DNA from: Helicobacter mehlei
Lineage (GTDB): Bacteria > Campylobacterota > Campylobacteria > Campylobacterales > Helicobacteraceae
DNA: 64,000 nt
Reading direction: 5' to 3'
Assembly: GCF_003660265.1 (NCBI RefSeq)
Contig: NZ_QXQP01000003.1
Span: 55,459-119,458 of the forward strand
Numbering within the stretch: position 1 is the first letter of the stretch; each line of letters starts with the position of its first letter. Made by a program: the position numbers and the translations under genes. Below the pieces are notes generated by a model that searched no databases, was not told the DNA's origin, and saw nothing but the letters and a program-made list of their open reading frames with translations. This document shows, piece after piece, positions 47,333-57,580 of this stretch.

Positions 47333-48109
47333 TTAAAATTGATGGAGTTTTTCAAGCACCTTTTCAGGCGTGGCATCCTGATGGATTTCTGTAAAAAAGA
47401 GAGGGGCTGGGGAGGGAGCACTCTCTTCTCCAAGCCAGAATGTAGAATCTAAGATGGGGATGGACTGGGTATAACCCATAAACTCTAGCACGCTGGCACG
47501 CCTAAAGCCCACTACCCAATCATAGTTACTAGCGGTGTTAATGATAGGCTGGTAGTGTTGGGGCTTAAGGGTGTGATCGCGCTCATCAAAGAGCAATCCT
47601 GTTACCTTAGAGTCTTTATAGGACCGCAACCAGTCGGCATAATAAATCCCGGCATTCTCAATCAAGTCATCGTCAAAATCCTGATCTTTGCCCACTGCCC
47701 GTGCCGTCATTTGCAACAAAGCTAAGGGAGAGGGGAGTTGGGTCATGATGCTGATATGTAAGGTGTTTGTGGCGGTATTGATGAGGGAGCTGGTGATCTC
47801 TTTGAGTCCCTCATCTGCCATGAAAACTTTTAAAGCATAACCACTGCGTTGTTTTTCGCCCATTTTGGCGACCAAATCACGGTTATTTTTCAACTCCTCT
47901 TCAAGCATTTTATCAAAGCGCAACACTAACACGTCGGCTTGCAACAAGGAATGCACCTGCTTCATGTAGTTGCTGTACAGCGTAGCGTCATGCCATGGAT
48001 AAGGTTTGTTTTGCATCAACACCTTGTGGGCGTAAGCCCGCGCATCCATGATGATCTTGGTTTGTGTAGGATTGGGGTTATTTAAGATAGCCTTGAGGGA
48101 ATTCAACAT
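47333..48109 (-). CDS. Hypothetical protein downstream of acetone carboxylase genes
   Basis: 258 residues, no signal peptide, membrane segment or known motif recognised. It is rich in helices in the N-terminal 150 residues (KMLEEELKNNRDLVAKMGEK) and has a WVVGFRR / STFWLGEE C-terminal half. It lies 54 bases after acxB but has a perfect TATAAT (minus strand, 48135-48140), so it may be transcribed separately. The reading frame has normal codon use and no opposing gene. Its place suggests an accessory role in acetone metabolism, but this is guesswork. Confidence 0.6.
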   Translation of the reverse strand: MLNSLKAILNNPNPTQTKIIMDARAYAHKVLMQNKPYPWHDATLYSNYMKQVHSLLQADVLVLRFDKMLEEELKNNRDLVAKMGEKQRSGYALKVFMADEGLKEITSSLINTATNTLHISIMTQLPSPLALLQMTARAVGKDQDFDDDLIENAGIYYADWLRSYKDSKVTGLLFDERDHTLKPQHYQPIINTASNYDWVVGFRRASVLEFMGYTQSIPILDSTFWLGEESAPSPAPLFFTEIHQDATPEKVLEKLHQF

Positions 48110-48134
48110 GTTCTGCCTTTGGATAGAATGCGGG

Positions 48135-48140
48135 ATTATA
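48135..48140 (-). promoter_or_regulatory. -10 box of the hypothetical gene after acxB
   Basis: TATAAT on the minus strand (GCTATAATCCCGC), 25 bases before the ATG at 48109. Confidence 0.5.
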
Positions 48141-48163
48141 GCAAAAATTCCCCCTCTCTGATC

Positions 48164-50527
48164 TCACACCAACTTAGGTCTAATGCCACCCTCGTACTTG
48201 ATCTCTAATTCCTCCACGCGTTTTTCTAGCTGGGCGATCTTGACCACATGGCGGTTGGGCATCACCACCAACGGAATGTCTTTGAGTTTGCCTTTGACTC
48301 GTTTGGGGCCATGGTGATCCCACACGGTGGCGATCAACTCCTCAGGGTTTTCCTCGCCCCAAGAGCCATAATAGTAAAGGTCTTTGGGTGGCTCGTCCTT
48401 GACATGCTTTTTGACAAACTCATCATAGGGCAAGCCTCTTTTGAGGCGGGCTTTGCGCTCATTGGCGCGCAACTTGGCGGTGGCTTCCTCATCCACCACA
48501 AAGGTTTCTTTATCCCACACCACCTTATAGATGTTGGAGGCGACATGTTCAGAGATGCGCCCAATTTGCAAATCCTCCATGACCAGCTCGGGGTCGCGCT
48601 CCAGCACATCCCCATAACCGCCCCCACAGCCTTGGGCGATCATATACAATTCGCCCTCTTGGGAGCGGTCAAATTGCAAGCCCATGTGGTAGGTCGTATA
48701 AACCCCGCCCTTAAAGGGGCGTTCATTCATCACGCGCTCCATAGAGAGATCAAACTCTTCGGGATTTTTCTTGATGATCTCAAAGATATTGATCCCCTTG
48801 ACCATCGCTAGGGGGTAAGTCGCACACCCATAGCCCCCAAAGAGCCCGGGCACGCTAGAAAACTTCGCCCCAGAGGTAACCGTCATAAAGCCCCACTCTG
48901 GCGTGTTGCGTGCGGCGACAATCATTTCATAGCCCATGCCCCCTCGGTACTTGCCAAAGCCTTGGTTGTCGCGTACCACGCGCTTACTCACCAACTGCAA
49001 AAAGGGCACTTCCTCTTCCATCACCTCTTGTTCGCCAATGTCTGCCATCGCGCAAAATAGGGGTGCAACTGCGTCCTCGCCATCTCTAAAGGCTTTTGCC
49101 CCCCCGCCCATGCCATTCAAATCCGCGCATAGATTGCCCACCTGTTCGCCATGTTGGGTTTCCCCGCCCCATAAAAAGTCGTTGATCTGGTTAAACCAAG
49201 GGGCTAGGACATTGGCGTACTTGGTGTGCATGGAAAATTGCAATTTAGCATAAGCGATTTGCAACGCGCTAAACGCCCTAAAAGAAGCTTGCAAGTTTTG
49301 CCCATTGGGCGCGTCATAAGAGCAATCCCCCCAAGTGCCTTCATCTGAGATGATCTCAATGGGAGAGAGCGCGCCTGTGGAGCGGGGCAAGTCGGGCCAC
49401 CAGTGGTTTAAGATCGCTTGGGCGAAAAAGGCCTTGGTAGAAGCTAGGGGCGAATTGATGGCGCGGTTGATGATCTCTTTGCCCGAACCCCTTAAATCCA
49501 CGGTCATGTGATCGCCCTTGACTGTGATTTTACAAGCAAATTTGATCAAGATATTTTCTTTGAGGGTGGAGTCGACAAATTGCTCCACGGTCACCATGCC
49601 ATCGGGCATAGCAGCAATGCGGCGGCGCACTTCATTTTCTACATCCTCCACGGTCATGCGAATCGCTCCCACAAAGGCGTCGATCCCGTACTCATCGATC
49701 ATGCGATCCACAATGTCCATGACTCGGCGCACCGCCCCCATTTTGACCTTAATGTCAGCCAGCATCAGCTTTGGATCGCGCGTGGAGTGCTGTAAAAAGG
49801 TGAGCAAGTCGCGACGCAACTTGCCCCGCTCGACGATTTTCATGGGACTCCCGCGCAAACCATCATCAAAGGGGGTTTCAGAACCAGAGGGCATCCCCCC
49901 GGGCTCACACGCCCCATTTTCGCCCTCGTGAATGGTCGCGCCCACCCAAGCGATGATCTCACCATTTCTAATCACCGGGGTGAGCATGGATTGATCCGTG
50001 TTGTGCACGCATCCAAAGCGCGCGTCATTGTGGAAGAAACCATCCCCGGGATGAATCCCCACGGTGGGTTCGTCTTTCCAATATTTCATGATGTAGCGAA
50101 TAGGGTGGTGCAAGACAGCCGCAAAGGCGATCACCCCGCGGTTAGACATGTAGCACACATCCCCGCTTGCTGTATAGACCGCTACGGACAAATCCGCCCA
50201 TTTGGCCCCCGGGGCTGCCCCCATGCTCTCGCACATCTCAAAGGCTTCATCGAGCGACCCGCTCAGTCGGCGGCGAATCCGATCGTAAAGCAAGGGATTG
50301 CCTCCTTTTTTAAGCACTTCTTCTTCTAGGGGCGTGCGCTTGGCAATGGAGTGGTGGCGCATGATTTTTGGATCAGGGCCTAAAAAGAGAGTGGTTTCGT
50401 TCATAAAATCATCCACCCATGCTTGCTCCTCCGCGCTCAATTCTTTTTTTGTATGGGAGTGGCTGTGGTGGCTGTGGGCATGGGGGTGTTTGTGGGCCTC
50501 TACATGGGTTCCTTTATTAGTTGGCAT
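48164..50527 (-). CDS. acxB: Acetone carboxylase alpha subunit (HyuB-like) with histidine-rich N-terminus
   Basis: 787 residues, the usual size of the alpha subunit. With AcxA and AcxC it makes acetoacetate from acetone and bicarbonate using ATP. Family features: GDVCYMSNRGVIAFAAVLHH, DPKLMLADIKVKMGAV and the GGGYGDVLERDPELV C-terminal motif; WAD... and HNTDQSMLTPV fit the metal/bicarbonate-handling HyuB fold. Residues 8-25 hold nine histidines, an unusual tail that could bind nickel, zinc or manganese. TAAGGAG precedes the ATG, nine bases after acxA. Annotation as hydantoinase is less likely because AcxC is in the operon. Confidence 0.88.
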   Translation of the reverse strand: MPTNKGTHVEAHKHPHAHSHHSHSHTKKELSAEEQAWVDDFMNETTLFLGPDPKIMRHHSIAKRTPLEEEVLKKGGNPLLYDRIRRRLSGSLDEAFEMCESMGAAPGAKWADLSVAVYTASGDVCYMSNRGVIAFAAVLHHPIRYIMKYWKDEPTVGIHPGDGFFHNDARFGCVHNTDQSMLTPVIRNGEIIAWVGATIHEGENGACEPGGMPSGSETPFDDGLRGSPMKIVERGKLRRDLLTFLQHSTRDPKLMLADIKVKMGAVRRVMDIVDRMIDEYGIDAFVGAIRMTVEDVENEVRRRIAAMPDGMVTVEQFVDSTLKENILIKFACKITVKGDHMTVDLRGSGKEIINRAINSPLASTKAFFAQAILNHWWPDLPRSTGALSPIEIISDEGTWGDCSYDAPNGQNLQASFRAFSALQIAYAKLQFSMHTKYANVLAPWFNQINDFLWGGETQHGEQVGNLCADLNGMGGGAKAFRDGEDAVAPLFCAMADIGEQEVMEEEVPFLQLVSKRVVRDNQGFGKYRGGMGYEMIVAARNTPEWGFMTVTSGAKFSSVPGLFGGYGCATYPLAMVKGINIFEIIKKNPEEFDLSMERVMNERPFKGGVYTTYHMGLQFDRSQEGELYMIAQGCGGGYGDVLERDPELVMEDLQIGRISEHVASNIYKVVWDKETFVVDEEATAKLRANERKARLKRGLPYDEFVKKHVKDEPPKDLYYYGSWGEENPEELIATVWDHHGPKRVKGKLKDIPLVVMPNRHVVKIAQLEKRVEELEIKYEGGIRPKLV

Positions 50528-50536
50528 GGTGTCTCC

Positions 50537-52678
50537 TTATTTTGCGTTCACATTGTCTTTGAGCAACCAAACCGCCCCTTGTGGGGTGGGTTCGATGCGC
50601 CAGTTTTTCTCCACCAAATAGGTGGTGCTCTTAGTAGTGATGATGGCAGGCCCGTGGATCACATAGTCGGCTGTCAGCACGCTTTCATCATAGATGGGGG
50701 TTTCAATGGGCTCTTTCTCATCCACGAAATACACCTTGCGGTGGCTCTTAGCGCTAGGCACGGTGCGCTTGCGATCGGTGTAGAGTTCTTTAAAATGTAC
50801 CACATCGGTTTCAATGAAGGTCGCCACGCGCACGGTTTGCACGCGCACACCCGCCTCGGGGGCTTCTACCCCCTTGCCATAGCGTTTGGCATAGACATCT
50901 GAGAAGGTGCGAATCGCGCGCAAGACATCGCCCACATGGTTAAAGCGGTTGATGTCTAGCACCACAGAGGTCGTAACGCGTTGGTTGCCATAGCGCATAT
51001 CCATCTCCAAGCGGTGTTGCACGCCAGAGATGTCATAACCCTGACGGCGCAAGTCCTCCTTGCCCCGTCTTTCTAACTCCTCAATGTACTCGTTCATGCG
51101 CTCGTATTCATCAAAGAGTTTGCGCTCAATGGGCTCATAAAGCACGATATAACCGCTCCTCTCATGGATGTGCAAGGGTTTCATATTGCCCGCTCCCAAA
51201 GCGGAAAACACAGAGGCAAAGGGAGGGAACAAGATTTTATTAATCCCCGCATGGTAGGCGATCCCGCAGGCATGCAAGGGGCCATTGCCCCCATAAGCCA
51301 CCATGGTAAATTCATCCACATTGCCCCCATTCTTTCTAAGCTCCATTTCAATGCCAATGGCCATTTGCTCATCCACGGTGCGCTTGATGACCTTAGCCAC
51401 CTCAATGACATCCAAATCCAGCGGGTCGCAAAGCTTGTCCTCAATGACAAATTTAGATCGCTTGGGATTGAGTTTGATCACCCCGTTGGCGTAGTTTTCA
51501 GGGTCAAGGTAGCCTAGCAACAAGTCCGCATCGGTTACTGTGGGGTTAAGCCCCCCACGATCGTAGCAAGCAGGGCCGGGATCGGAGCCGGCACTCTCTG
51601 GGCCAATTTTAACCGCCTTATGGATGCGATCGTAGGTGGCAATCGATCCTCCCCCTGCCCCTAGAGTGTTGAGGTGAATCATGGGCAGAGTTACTAGCCA
51701 ACGGCAGATCACGGGCTGGAAGTCGTAGTGCTTCACTCCCCCTTTGGGCAAAATCCCAATGTCAAAGGAGGTCCCGCCCATGTCCATACACACCACATTA
51801 CCAATATCTGTGGTCTCTGAAAGGTGCTGGGAGGCGCTCACCCCACTCACTGGTCCGGAGTGGATGGTTTGCAAGCTATCGGTGGAGTTGCTCTGTGCCA
51901 TCCCCCCGCTATTGTGAATCACCAGCATGGGCTTGCCATACCCGCTATCGCGCAGGTTGGAGCTCAGCTGGCTTAGGGCATGGAACATGATTTCATAGAG
52001 AAAGGCATCAATGATAGTGGTGTTGGCGCGCACATACTCACCCTTGCGCCCAGAGACTTGGGAACTCAAAATCACCGGGATTGCGCCCAGTTCGTGAGCA
52101 GGGTACTCCTCTAAAATGGTTTCTAGCACGAGTTGCTCATGGCTGGGGTTCTCGGTGGCGTTGGTGAGCGCAACCACAATGGCTTGCGCGCCATTATCCA
52201 CCAAATCGCGCACCTGCTTACGCACATCTTCTTTTTGCAAGGGCACTAGAATCTCGCCCACGCTATCCACCCTCTCTTTGACAGAGCGCACCATGCGCCG
52301 TGGCACAATCGGATCGGGGCGTTGGGCGTTGGGCATATTGCCCTGTTCGGTAACATCTAAGCCCTCCCCATAGCCCTTACCTCTTGATAGGTGGATGGTG
52401 TCCTCAAAGCCGTGTGTTACAATCGCACCCACGCGCGGACCCTTGCCCTCAATCAAGGCGTTCGTACCCAAAGTGGTCGCATAACGCACGCTATCCACTT
52501 CTTTGAGCACCTGTTCGCGGGTGAGCCCGGCCATTTTGCAGGCATTATCCAAGGCAGAGTTAAAGCCCAAAGAGAGGTTATGGTGGGTGGTCAAGGATTT
52601 GGATTCAATGTACTTTCCATCCCACGCAAAGAAACAATCCGTGAAAGTCCCGCCAATGTCTACAGAAATGCGTTTCAT
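50537..52678 (-). CDS. acxA: Acetone carboxylase beta subunit (HyuA-like)
   Basis: 713 residues, the usual beta-subunit length. ASKHA-type nucleotide-binding fold: DIGGTFTDCFFAWDG (phosphate 1), SGPVSGVSAS, CMDMGGTSFDIGIL (phosphate 2) and GAGGGSIATYDR with PGPACYDRGG. It activates bicarbonate with ATP. It is complete and in frame, unlike the second HyuA-like gene upstream. TAAGGAG lies five bases before the start. Confidence 0.9.
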   Translation of the reverse strand: MKRISVDIGGTFTDCFFAWDGKYIESKSLTTHHNLSLGFNSALDNACKMAGLTREQVLKEVDSVRYATTLGTNALIEGKGPRVGAIVTHGFEDTIHLSRGKGYGEGLDVTEQGNMPNAQRPDPIVPRRMVRSVKERVDSVGEILVPLQKEDVRKQVRDLVDNGAQAIVVALTNATENPSHEQLVLETILEEYPAHELGAIPVILSSQVSGRKGEYVRANTTIIDAFLYEIMFHALSQLSSNLRDSGYGKPMLVIHNSGGMAQSNSTDSLQTIHSGPVSGVSASQHLSETTDIGNVVCMDMGGTSFDIGILPKGGVKHYDFQPVICRWLVTLPMIHLNTLGAGGGSIATYDRIHKAVKIGPESAGSDPGPACYDRGGLNPTVTDADLLLGYLDPENYANGVIKLNPKRSKFVIEDKLCDPLDLDVIEVAKVIKRTVDEQMAIGIEMELRKNGGNVDEFTMVAYGGNGPLHACGIAYHAGINKILFPPFASVFSALGAGNMKPLHIHERSGYIVLYEPIERKLFDEYERMNEYIEELERRGKEDLRRQGYDISGVQHRLEMDMRYGNQRVTTSVVLDINRFNHVGDVLRAIRTFSDVYAKRYGKGVEAPEAGVRVQTVRVATFIETDVVHFKELYTDRKRTVPSAKSHRKVYFVDEKEPIETPIYDESVLTADYVIHGPAIITTKSTTYLVEKNWRIEPTPQGAVWLLKDNVNAK

Positions 52679-52687
52679 GCCAGCTCC

Positions 52688-53107
52688 TTACTTTTTATCA
52701 AACTTGGCGCGCAAATCGGCTTGGGCGTTCTCGCCCGGTCCATAATGGATGGAAGTTTCGGGATCCTTCCCAATTTCTTCCCAACGCCTTTTGAGGTCGT
52801 CAATGTCCCAAAGCATGTCAATGGTGGGGGGGTAGTGGGGGGGGACATACTCGGTTTCAATCTGAGTCCCGCAGGTGGGGCAGTAGTATTCATAGATCCG
52901 GCAGAATTTGGGATCGGGAGAAAAGGTGTATTGGTAGCGTTTGGGGTCTAAGATGGGGGGGTGAATCTCCTCCGGGTTGCGATCGTAGATCAGCGTGCCC
53001 TTTTTGTAAGTGTCCCGAGCATCCCCAAAGTCATGCCCACACACACGGCACAGCCACCTCTCGCTGTTTAGATCAATCATCAAATACTCGGTCATTGGAA
53101 CGCGCAT
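52688..53107 (-). CDS. acxC: Acetone carboxylase gamma subunit
   Basis: 139 residues, a little short for the family. Two cysteine pairs form a zinc-ribbon pattern: CRVCGHDFGDARD near residue 20 and CPTCGTQIE near residue 80. The family partner of AcxA/AcxB; its presence is the main reason to call the operon acetone carboxylase and not hydantoinase. AAGGAG is six bases before the ATG at 53107. Two G/C runs (52826-52832 seven long, 52837-52844 eight long) code PPHYPP in frame and are slippage-prone. Confidence 0.85.
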   Translation of the reverse strand: MRVPMTEYLMIDLNSERWLCRVCGHDFGDARDTYKKGTLIYDRNPEEIHPPILDPKRYQYTFSPDPKFCRIYEYYCPTCGTQIETEYVPPHYPPTIDMLWDIDDLKRRWEEIGKDPETSIHYGPGENAQADLRAKFDKK

Positions 53108-53117
53108 GTTTTACTCC

Positions 53118-55024
53118 TTAAGCTTTGTCTTCTAAGATTAAATCACCATTGTCGGTTACAAGTAAGCCCCACCCCTCAGGCACTCTTGTGGTGAAATAGG
53201 GACCCTCCACAATGGCTGGACCCTCCATGTGTGCGCCAGCCTGTTGCTCTAGTAAGATCACTATGGGGGTTGGGTGTTTCCCCCCCTCTTGTAACACCTC
53301 ACGACTACCATTCATTTTAGCATGCATCTTGGGGTTAGGCAAACTGGCGCGTAAGCTAGGGTGGGAGAGTTCATAGCGCACATGGTAAGCCAAAATGCGC
53401 TTTTGATCCACATTGATTTGGGCGGTGTCATCTAGGTGAGTAACATGATCTTCAGACCCATCGGCATTTTCTACCACCACTTTCCATTCGTGTTTGCATT
53501 CGCTCCAATTATAACCCTCTTGGAACATGTGTCGTCTTGCTTGCTCATGCATTTGGGCTTGAATCGCCTCAATTTCAGACTTGTTCAAACCGGTGATGTC
53601 GCGCTCAAAAGTTTGCGCCACATCTGAAAAGCTGATTCCATAAGCCGAAAACACCGCGGCGAGTTTGGGCACGATCACGCGCTTGATCCCCGCTTTGCGC
53701 GCGGCCAAGCACGCGCTCATAGGTCCCCCGCCCCCAAAGGCAGCTAACACCGTGTCTTTTTGCACATGTGCACTCAGGCATGTGGCTAATTTTTGGGCGT
53801 AGGCTTCTTGGGTGGCAAAAAGGGCTTTTTCCAAACTCACACCCAAAGGCTTAGCAATTTTCTCGGTGATCACCTGAATGGCGCGTTGTTTGTCTAGTTT
53901 TTGTTGCCCATTCAAATAGGTGTCTGGATCGATGATACCCAGAGCCACGTTTATATCGGTCATAGTCGCTTCTGTGCCCCCAAAGCCAAAGCAGGCTGGC
54001 CCGGGAGCGGCCCCCACGCTATCTGGGCCCACGGTAATAACACCCCTATCATCTACACGCAAGATCGAACCCCCGCCCACGCCAAAAGATTTCACATCGC
54101 TGAGTTCAAAGGAAATTTGAATCCCCTCCACAGACCCGCGCCTCTCGGTTTTGATCTTATGCTGATACACTTCGCCCACATCTGAAGTCGTGCCCCCCAC
54201 ATCCACCATCAAGACATGGTTAAAGCCATAGGCTTTAGCTAAAGCCTTAGTGCCCTCAATCCCCCCCTAGGGCCCGAAGAGTAGGTTTTGAGCGCGACAG
54301 ATTTAGCCACTCGCGAAGAAGCCCCGTCATTGCGGTAAATGAGCAAGGGGTTTTTCACTTTATGGGCTTTGAGGCGGTGCTCGGCAGAGTATAAAAAGCG
54401 CTCCATAGTCGGGTGTAAAAAGCTATTGAGCAAGGCCGACCAAATGCGCCTAGTGCGACTCGTGTCATGGGTAAATTCCCAAGAAAAGAGCACGGGCACA
54501 GAGCCTAGCAAATGTCTAGGGAATTGGAGCAAGAATGTGTGTTTAAAAGATTTTTCCTCTTCCTGGTCCTTGATGGCCACCACCAGCCGTTCAGCTCCCT
54601 TGTTGGTCAAGGTATTGACAGCGGCAACAAGCTCACTCTCCATCCCCTCGTCATTGACATGGTTTAACAAAAATAGACGATCGCCTACCAAACTGCTAAA
54701 TAAATCTTGTTGGTTTTTCGTGGCGGTTAGGTTTGTTTCTAATTGGTGGTTATCGGTAATAAGCCCCAACTTGGGTCCCTTGCGTTCTACTAGGGCATTT
54801 GTCCCTTGCGTGGAAGAGTAGCGGATGAGATCGGTGTTGTGCAACAACTTAGCCAAGCTATCCTTGCCATAAATCTCCTCGCTGGCTTGCGTAATGCCTT
54901 TAAAAAAGCACTCGGACAGATCTACCGGAGTTGTGAGAGTCTTGGTGTAACTCACCTCTGAACCACGCACCACACAAATGTCTGTGAGAGTCCCGCCATT
55001 GTCCAAATTGACTAGATACTTCAT
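53118..55024 (-). pseudogene. Second HyuA-like protein in the acetone operon, frame broken at a G7/C7 run
   Basis: Two frames join to about 636 residues. The N-terminal part (261 codons from 55024) has NLDNGGTLTDICV, TQGTNALVERKG and YSSGPRGG; the C-terminal part has MVDVGGTTSDVGEV, VGGGSILRVDDRG and GPACFGFGG. The break is the run of seven C (54261-54267, plus strand): with eight, the chain reads on as RGGIEGTKALAKA. It is a distinct paralogue of AcxA, shorter and with altered phosphate-1 motif, placed between scoB and acxC. Likely role is in the same carboxylation complex or an unknown related reaction. Real decay, phase variation and sequence error are all possible. Confidence 0.75.
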
Positions 55025-55043
55025 TATTGTCCTTTCTTAAAAT

Positions 55044-55652
55044 TTATGGGAGTGGGGCATGATTTACACCCGGAGCCAACTCTATGGGGATAAACTTCCC
55101 TTCCTTAATGGCAAACACCCCTAAATTGGTGATCACCTTAGAGACGCATTTAGGCCCTGTTAGGGGCAATGAGCACTCTTTAACTAACTTACAATTACCT
55201 TTTTTATCGGTGTGTTGCATCAGCACAATCACTTTTTTCGCGCTCGCCACCAGATCCATCGCCCCGCCCATGCCTTTAATCAGTTTGCCCGGCACCATCC
55301 AGCTAGCCAAGTCCCCTTGTGCAGAGACCTCCATCGCCCCTAGAATGGTCAAGTCAATGTGCTGACCCCTAATCATCGCAAAGCTCTCGGCCGAGCTAAA
55401 ATAGCTCGCCCCCATGCCCTGTGTGATCGTCTGTTTGCCCGCGTTGATCAAATCCGCATCAACTTGTTCTTGCGTAGGAAAAGGCCCCATGCCAAGCATC
55501 CCATTTTCACTTTGCAACATCACGCGGATATTCTTAGGGATGAAATCAGCCACCAAAGTAGGGATCCCAATGCCCAGATTGATAGAATACCCGTCCTTAA
55601 TGTCCTCTACCGCTTTTTGCGCCATCTGCTCGCGACTCCAGCCTGCTTCCAT
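55044..55652 (-). CDS. scoB: Succinyl-CoA:3-ketoacid CoA-transferase subunit B
   Basis: 202 residues. CoA-transferase family I beta chain with the catalytic glutamate region MLQSENGMLGMGPFP and NLGIGIPTLVADF. With ScoA it moves CoA from succinyl-CoA to acetoacetate. Eight bases after scoA, AGGAG before the ATG. Confidence 0.93.
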   Translation of the reverse strand: MEAGWSREQMAQKAVEDIKDGYSINLGIGIPTLVADFIPKNIRVMLQSENGMLGMGPFPTQEQVDADLINAGKQTITQGMGASYFSSAESFAMIRGQHIDLTILGAMEVSAQGDLASWMVPGKLIKGMGGAMDLVASAKKVIVLMQHTDKKGNCKLVKECSLPLTGPKCVSKVITNLGVFAIKEGKFIPIELAPGVNHAPLP

Positions 55653-55660
55653 GTTCGCTC

Positions 55661-56353
55661 CTATGCTTTTTTGAGGGTGAGTTGTTCGATACGCTTTTCA
55701 AAGTTCCCCTTGAAAATGCGATCCACATACACCCCGGGGACATGGATGAAATTGGGATCTAGCGCGCCCATTTCTACAATCTCTTCTACCTCTACCACGC
55801 TCACTTTGGCCGCTTTGGCCATCATAGGGTTAAAATTCATGGCGGTTTTATTGAAGATGAGATTGCCATACGAATCCGCCTTTTGGGCTTTGATGAAGGC
55901 AAAATCCGCTTTGAGCGCGGTTTCTAAAATATAAGTGCGCCCGTTAAACTCTTTATGCTCCTTACCCTCAGCGATGATGGTGCCCACCCCGGTGGGGGTA
56001 TAAAAGCCCGGGATGCCCGCCCCCCCCGCTCTAATGCGCTCGGCCAAAGTACCTTGGGGGTTAAATTCTACTTCTACTTCGCCGGCTAAGAATTGTTGCT
56101 CAAAGGTGGCGTTTTCGCCCACATAACTAGCGATCATCTTTTTGATCTGTTTGTTTTTGACCAATAGACCCAGCCCAAAATCATCCACCCCGGGATTATT
56201 AGAAATGCAGGTGATGTCTTTCACCCCGCTTTTGCTGAGGGCTAAAATGGCGTTTTCTGGAATGCCACACAGCCCAAAGCCCCCAAACATGATGGTCATG
56301 CCATCTTGCACGCCCGCAATGGCCTCCTCAATACTGCCCACTACCTTATTCAT
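55661..56353 (-). CDS. scoA: Succinyl-CoA:3-ketoacid CoA-transferase subunit A
   Basis: 230 residues, usual length. Alpha chain motifs [17 protein letters not shown] and [18 protein letters not shown]. Sits between fadA and scoB with 14 and 8 base gaps. It takes the acetoacetate made by acetone carboxylase into the CoA pool. Confidence 0.94.
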   Translation of the reverse strand: MNKVVGSIEEAIAGVQDGMTIMFGGFGLCGIPENAILALSKSGVKDITCISNNPGVDDFGLGLLVKNKQIKKMIASYVGENATFEQQFLAGEVEVEFNPQGTLAERIRAGGAGIPGFYTPTGVGTIIAEGKEHKEFNGRTYILETALKADFAFIKAQKADSYGNLIFNKTAMNFNPMMAKAAKVSVVEVEEIVEMGALDPNFIHVPGVYVDRIFKGNFEKRIEQLTLKKA

Positions 56354-56367
56354 GCATTTCCCTTCTT

Positions 56368-57543
56368 TTAAAGTCGCTCAATGAGCATGGCCACCGCCTC
56401 GCCCCCGCCCACGCACAGACACGCCACGCCCAAGTGTTTGTCATGGGTATGGAGGGCATGCACTAAAGTAGTCAGAATACGCGCCCCACTAGCCCCAATA
56501 GGATGGCCCAAAGCGATCGCCCCGCCATGCACATTGACCTGTGCGTCCTTGAGCCCTAGCTCCCTTTGGGTTAAAATCCCCACCACTGCAAAGGCCTCGC
56601 TGATCTCATAGAGATCAATGTCGCTAGCTTGTTTGTGGTTTTTCTCTAAAAGCTTTTGAATGGCTGGGGCGGGGGCAATGGGGAAGAGATGGGGATCATG
56701 GCTAAATGAATTGTAATCTACAATCTTAGCTAAGGGTTTGGCAGAAGTGTCTTTGGCTAGCTCCTGGCTAGCAATGACTAGCATGCTCGCCCCATCGCTA
56801 ATCTTGCTCGCATTAAAGGCGGTGATGGTGCCCTCCTTATCAAAGGCCGGTTTGAGTTTTAACCCCTTGGCAAAATCCACCTTGCCTGGCTCCTCATCTA
56901 GGCTCACCAGCACCTCCCCCTTTTTGCTCTTAACGCTAATGGGCACGATTTCAGAATCAAAAGCCTTAGTTTCAAGTGCCTTAAGGGCTTTTTCATAGCT
57001 ATGCTTGGCAAAAGCGTCTTGCTCTTCACGACTCAAGCGGTGGTTTTTAGCGCACCCTTCGGCAAAATCCCCCATTAAGGCGTGTTGGTAGGCGTCTAAC
57101 AAACCATCTTTAAACAAACTGTCTTCTAATTTTGTATCCCCCATTTTAAAGCCCCCCCTGCTGCCCATGAGCAAATGGGGAGCCAAACTCATGTTTTCAA
57201 TCCCCCCCACTAAAGCCACTTGAGCCCGCCCTAAGGCGATGCTATCTGCGCCCAACATCACCGCTCTTAGACCCGACCCGCAGGCTTCGTTGATCAGAAA
57301 GCAACCCACAGATTTGGGCAAATTGGCGTTCAGGGCGACCTGTCTAGCAGGGGCTTGCTTGAGCCCGGCACTGATCACATTGCCCACAATGCAGGTATCT
57401 ACCAAGCTAGGATCAAATCCGCTAGCCTTCAGGGCTTGTGCGCCCACCACACTCCCCAAAGTTGTGGCCGGCACGCTAGACAAACTCCCATTAAATGAGC
57501 CAATAGGGCTTCGCTTTGCGCTATAGATATGGACCTCTTGCAT
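56368..57543 (-). CDS. fadA: Acetyl-CoA C-acetyltransferase (thiolase)
   Basis: 391 residues from the ATG at 57543 with TGGAGG before it; a longer frame to 57600 is not needed. Thiolase signature: [13 protein letters not shown] (active cysteine), [21 protein letters not shown] (histidine) and [12 protein letters not shown] (second cysteine). It splits acetoacetyl-CoA into two acetyl-CoA. First gene of the fadA-scoA-scoB-HyuA-like-acxC-acxA-acxB operon; the spacer upstream has symmetric repeats. Confidence 0.94.
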   Translation of the reverse strand: MQEVHIYSAKRSPIGSFNGSLSSVPATTLGSVVGAQALKASGFDPSLVDTCIVGNVISAGLKQAPARQVALNANLPKSVGCFLINEACGSGLRAVMLGADSIALGRAQVALVGGIENMSLAPHLLMGSRGGFKMGDTKLEDSLFKDGLLDAYQHALMGDFAEGCAKNHRLSREEQDAFAKHSYEKALKALETKAFDSEIVPISVKSKKGEVLVSLDEEPGKVDFAKGLKLKPAFDKEGTITAFNASKISDGASMLVIASQELAKDTSAKPLAKIVDYNSFSHDPHLFPIAPAPAIQKLLEKNHKQASDIDLYEISEAFAVVGILTQRELGLKDAQVNVHGGAIALGHPIGASGARILTTLVHALHTHDKHLGVACLCVGGGEAVAMLIERL

Positions 57544-57580
57544 GGTCACCTCCAAATTTCTCGGAGTATTGCACAAGACA

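Noticed and set aside
48164..53107. Hydantoinase (hyuA/hyuB) operon
   Set aside because: The gamma subunit with two cysteine pairs and the link to scoAB-fadA point to acetone carboxylase.
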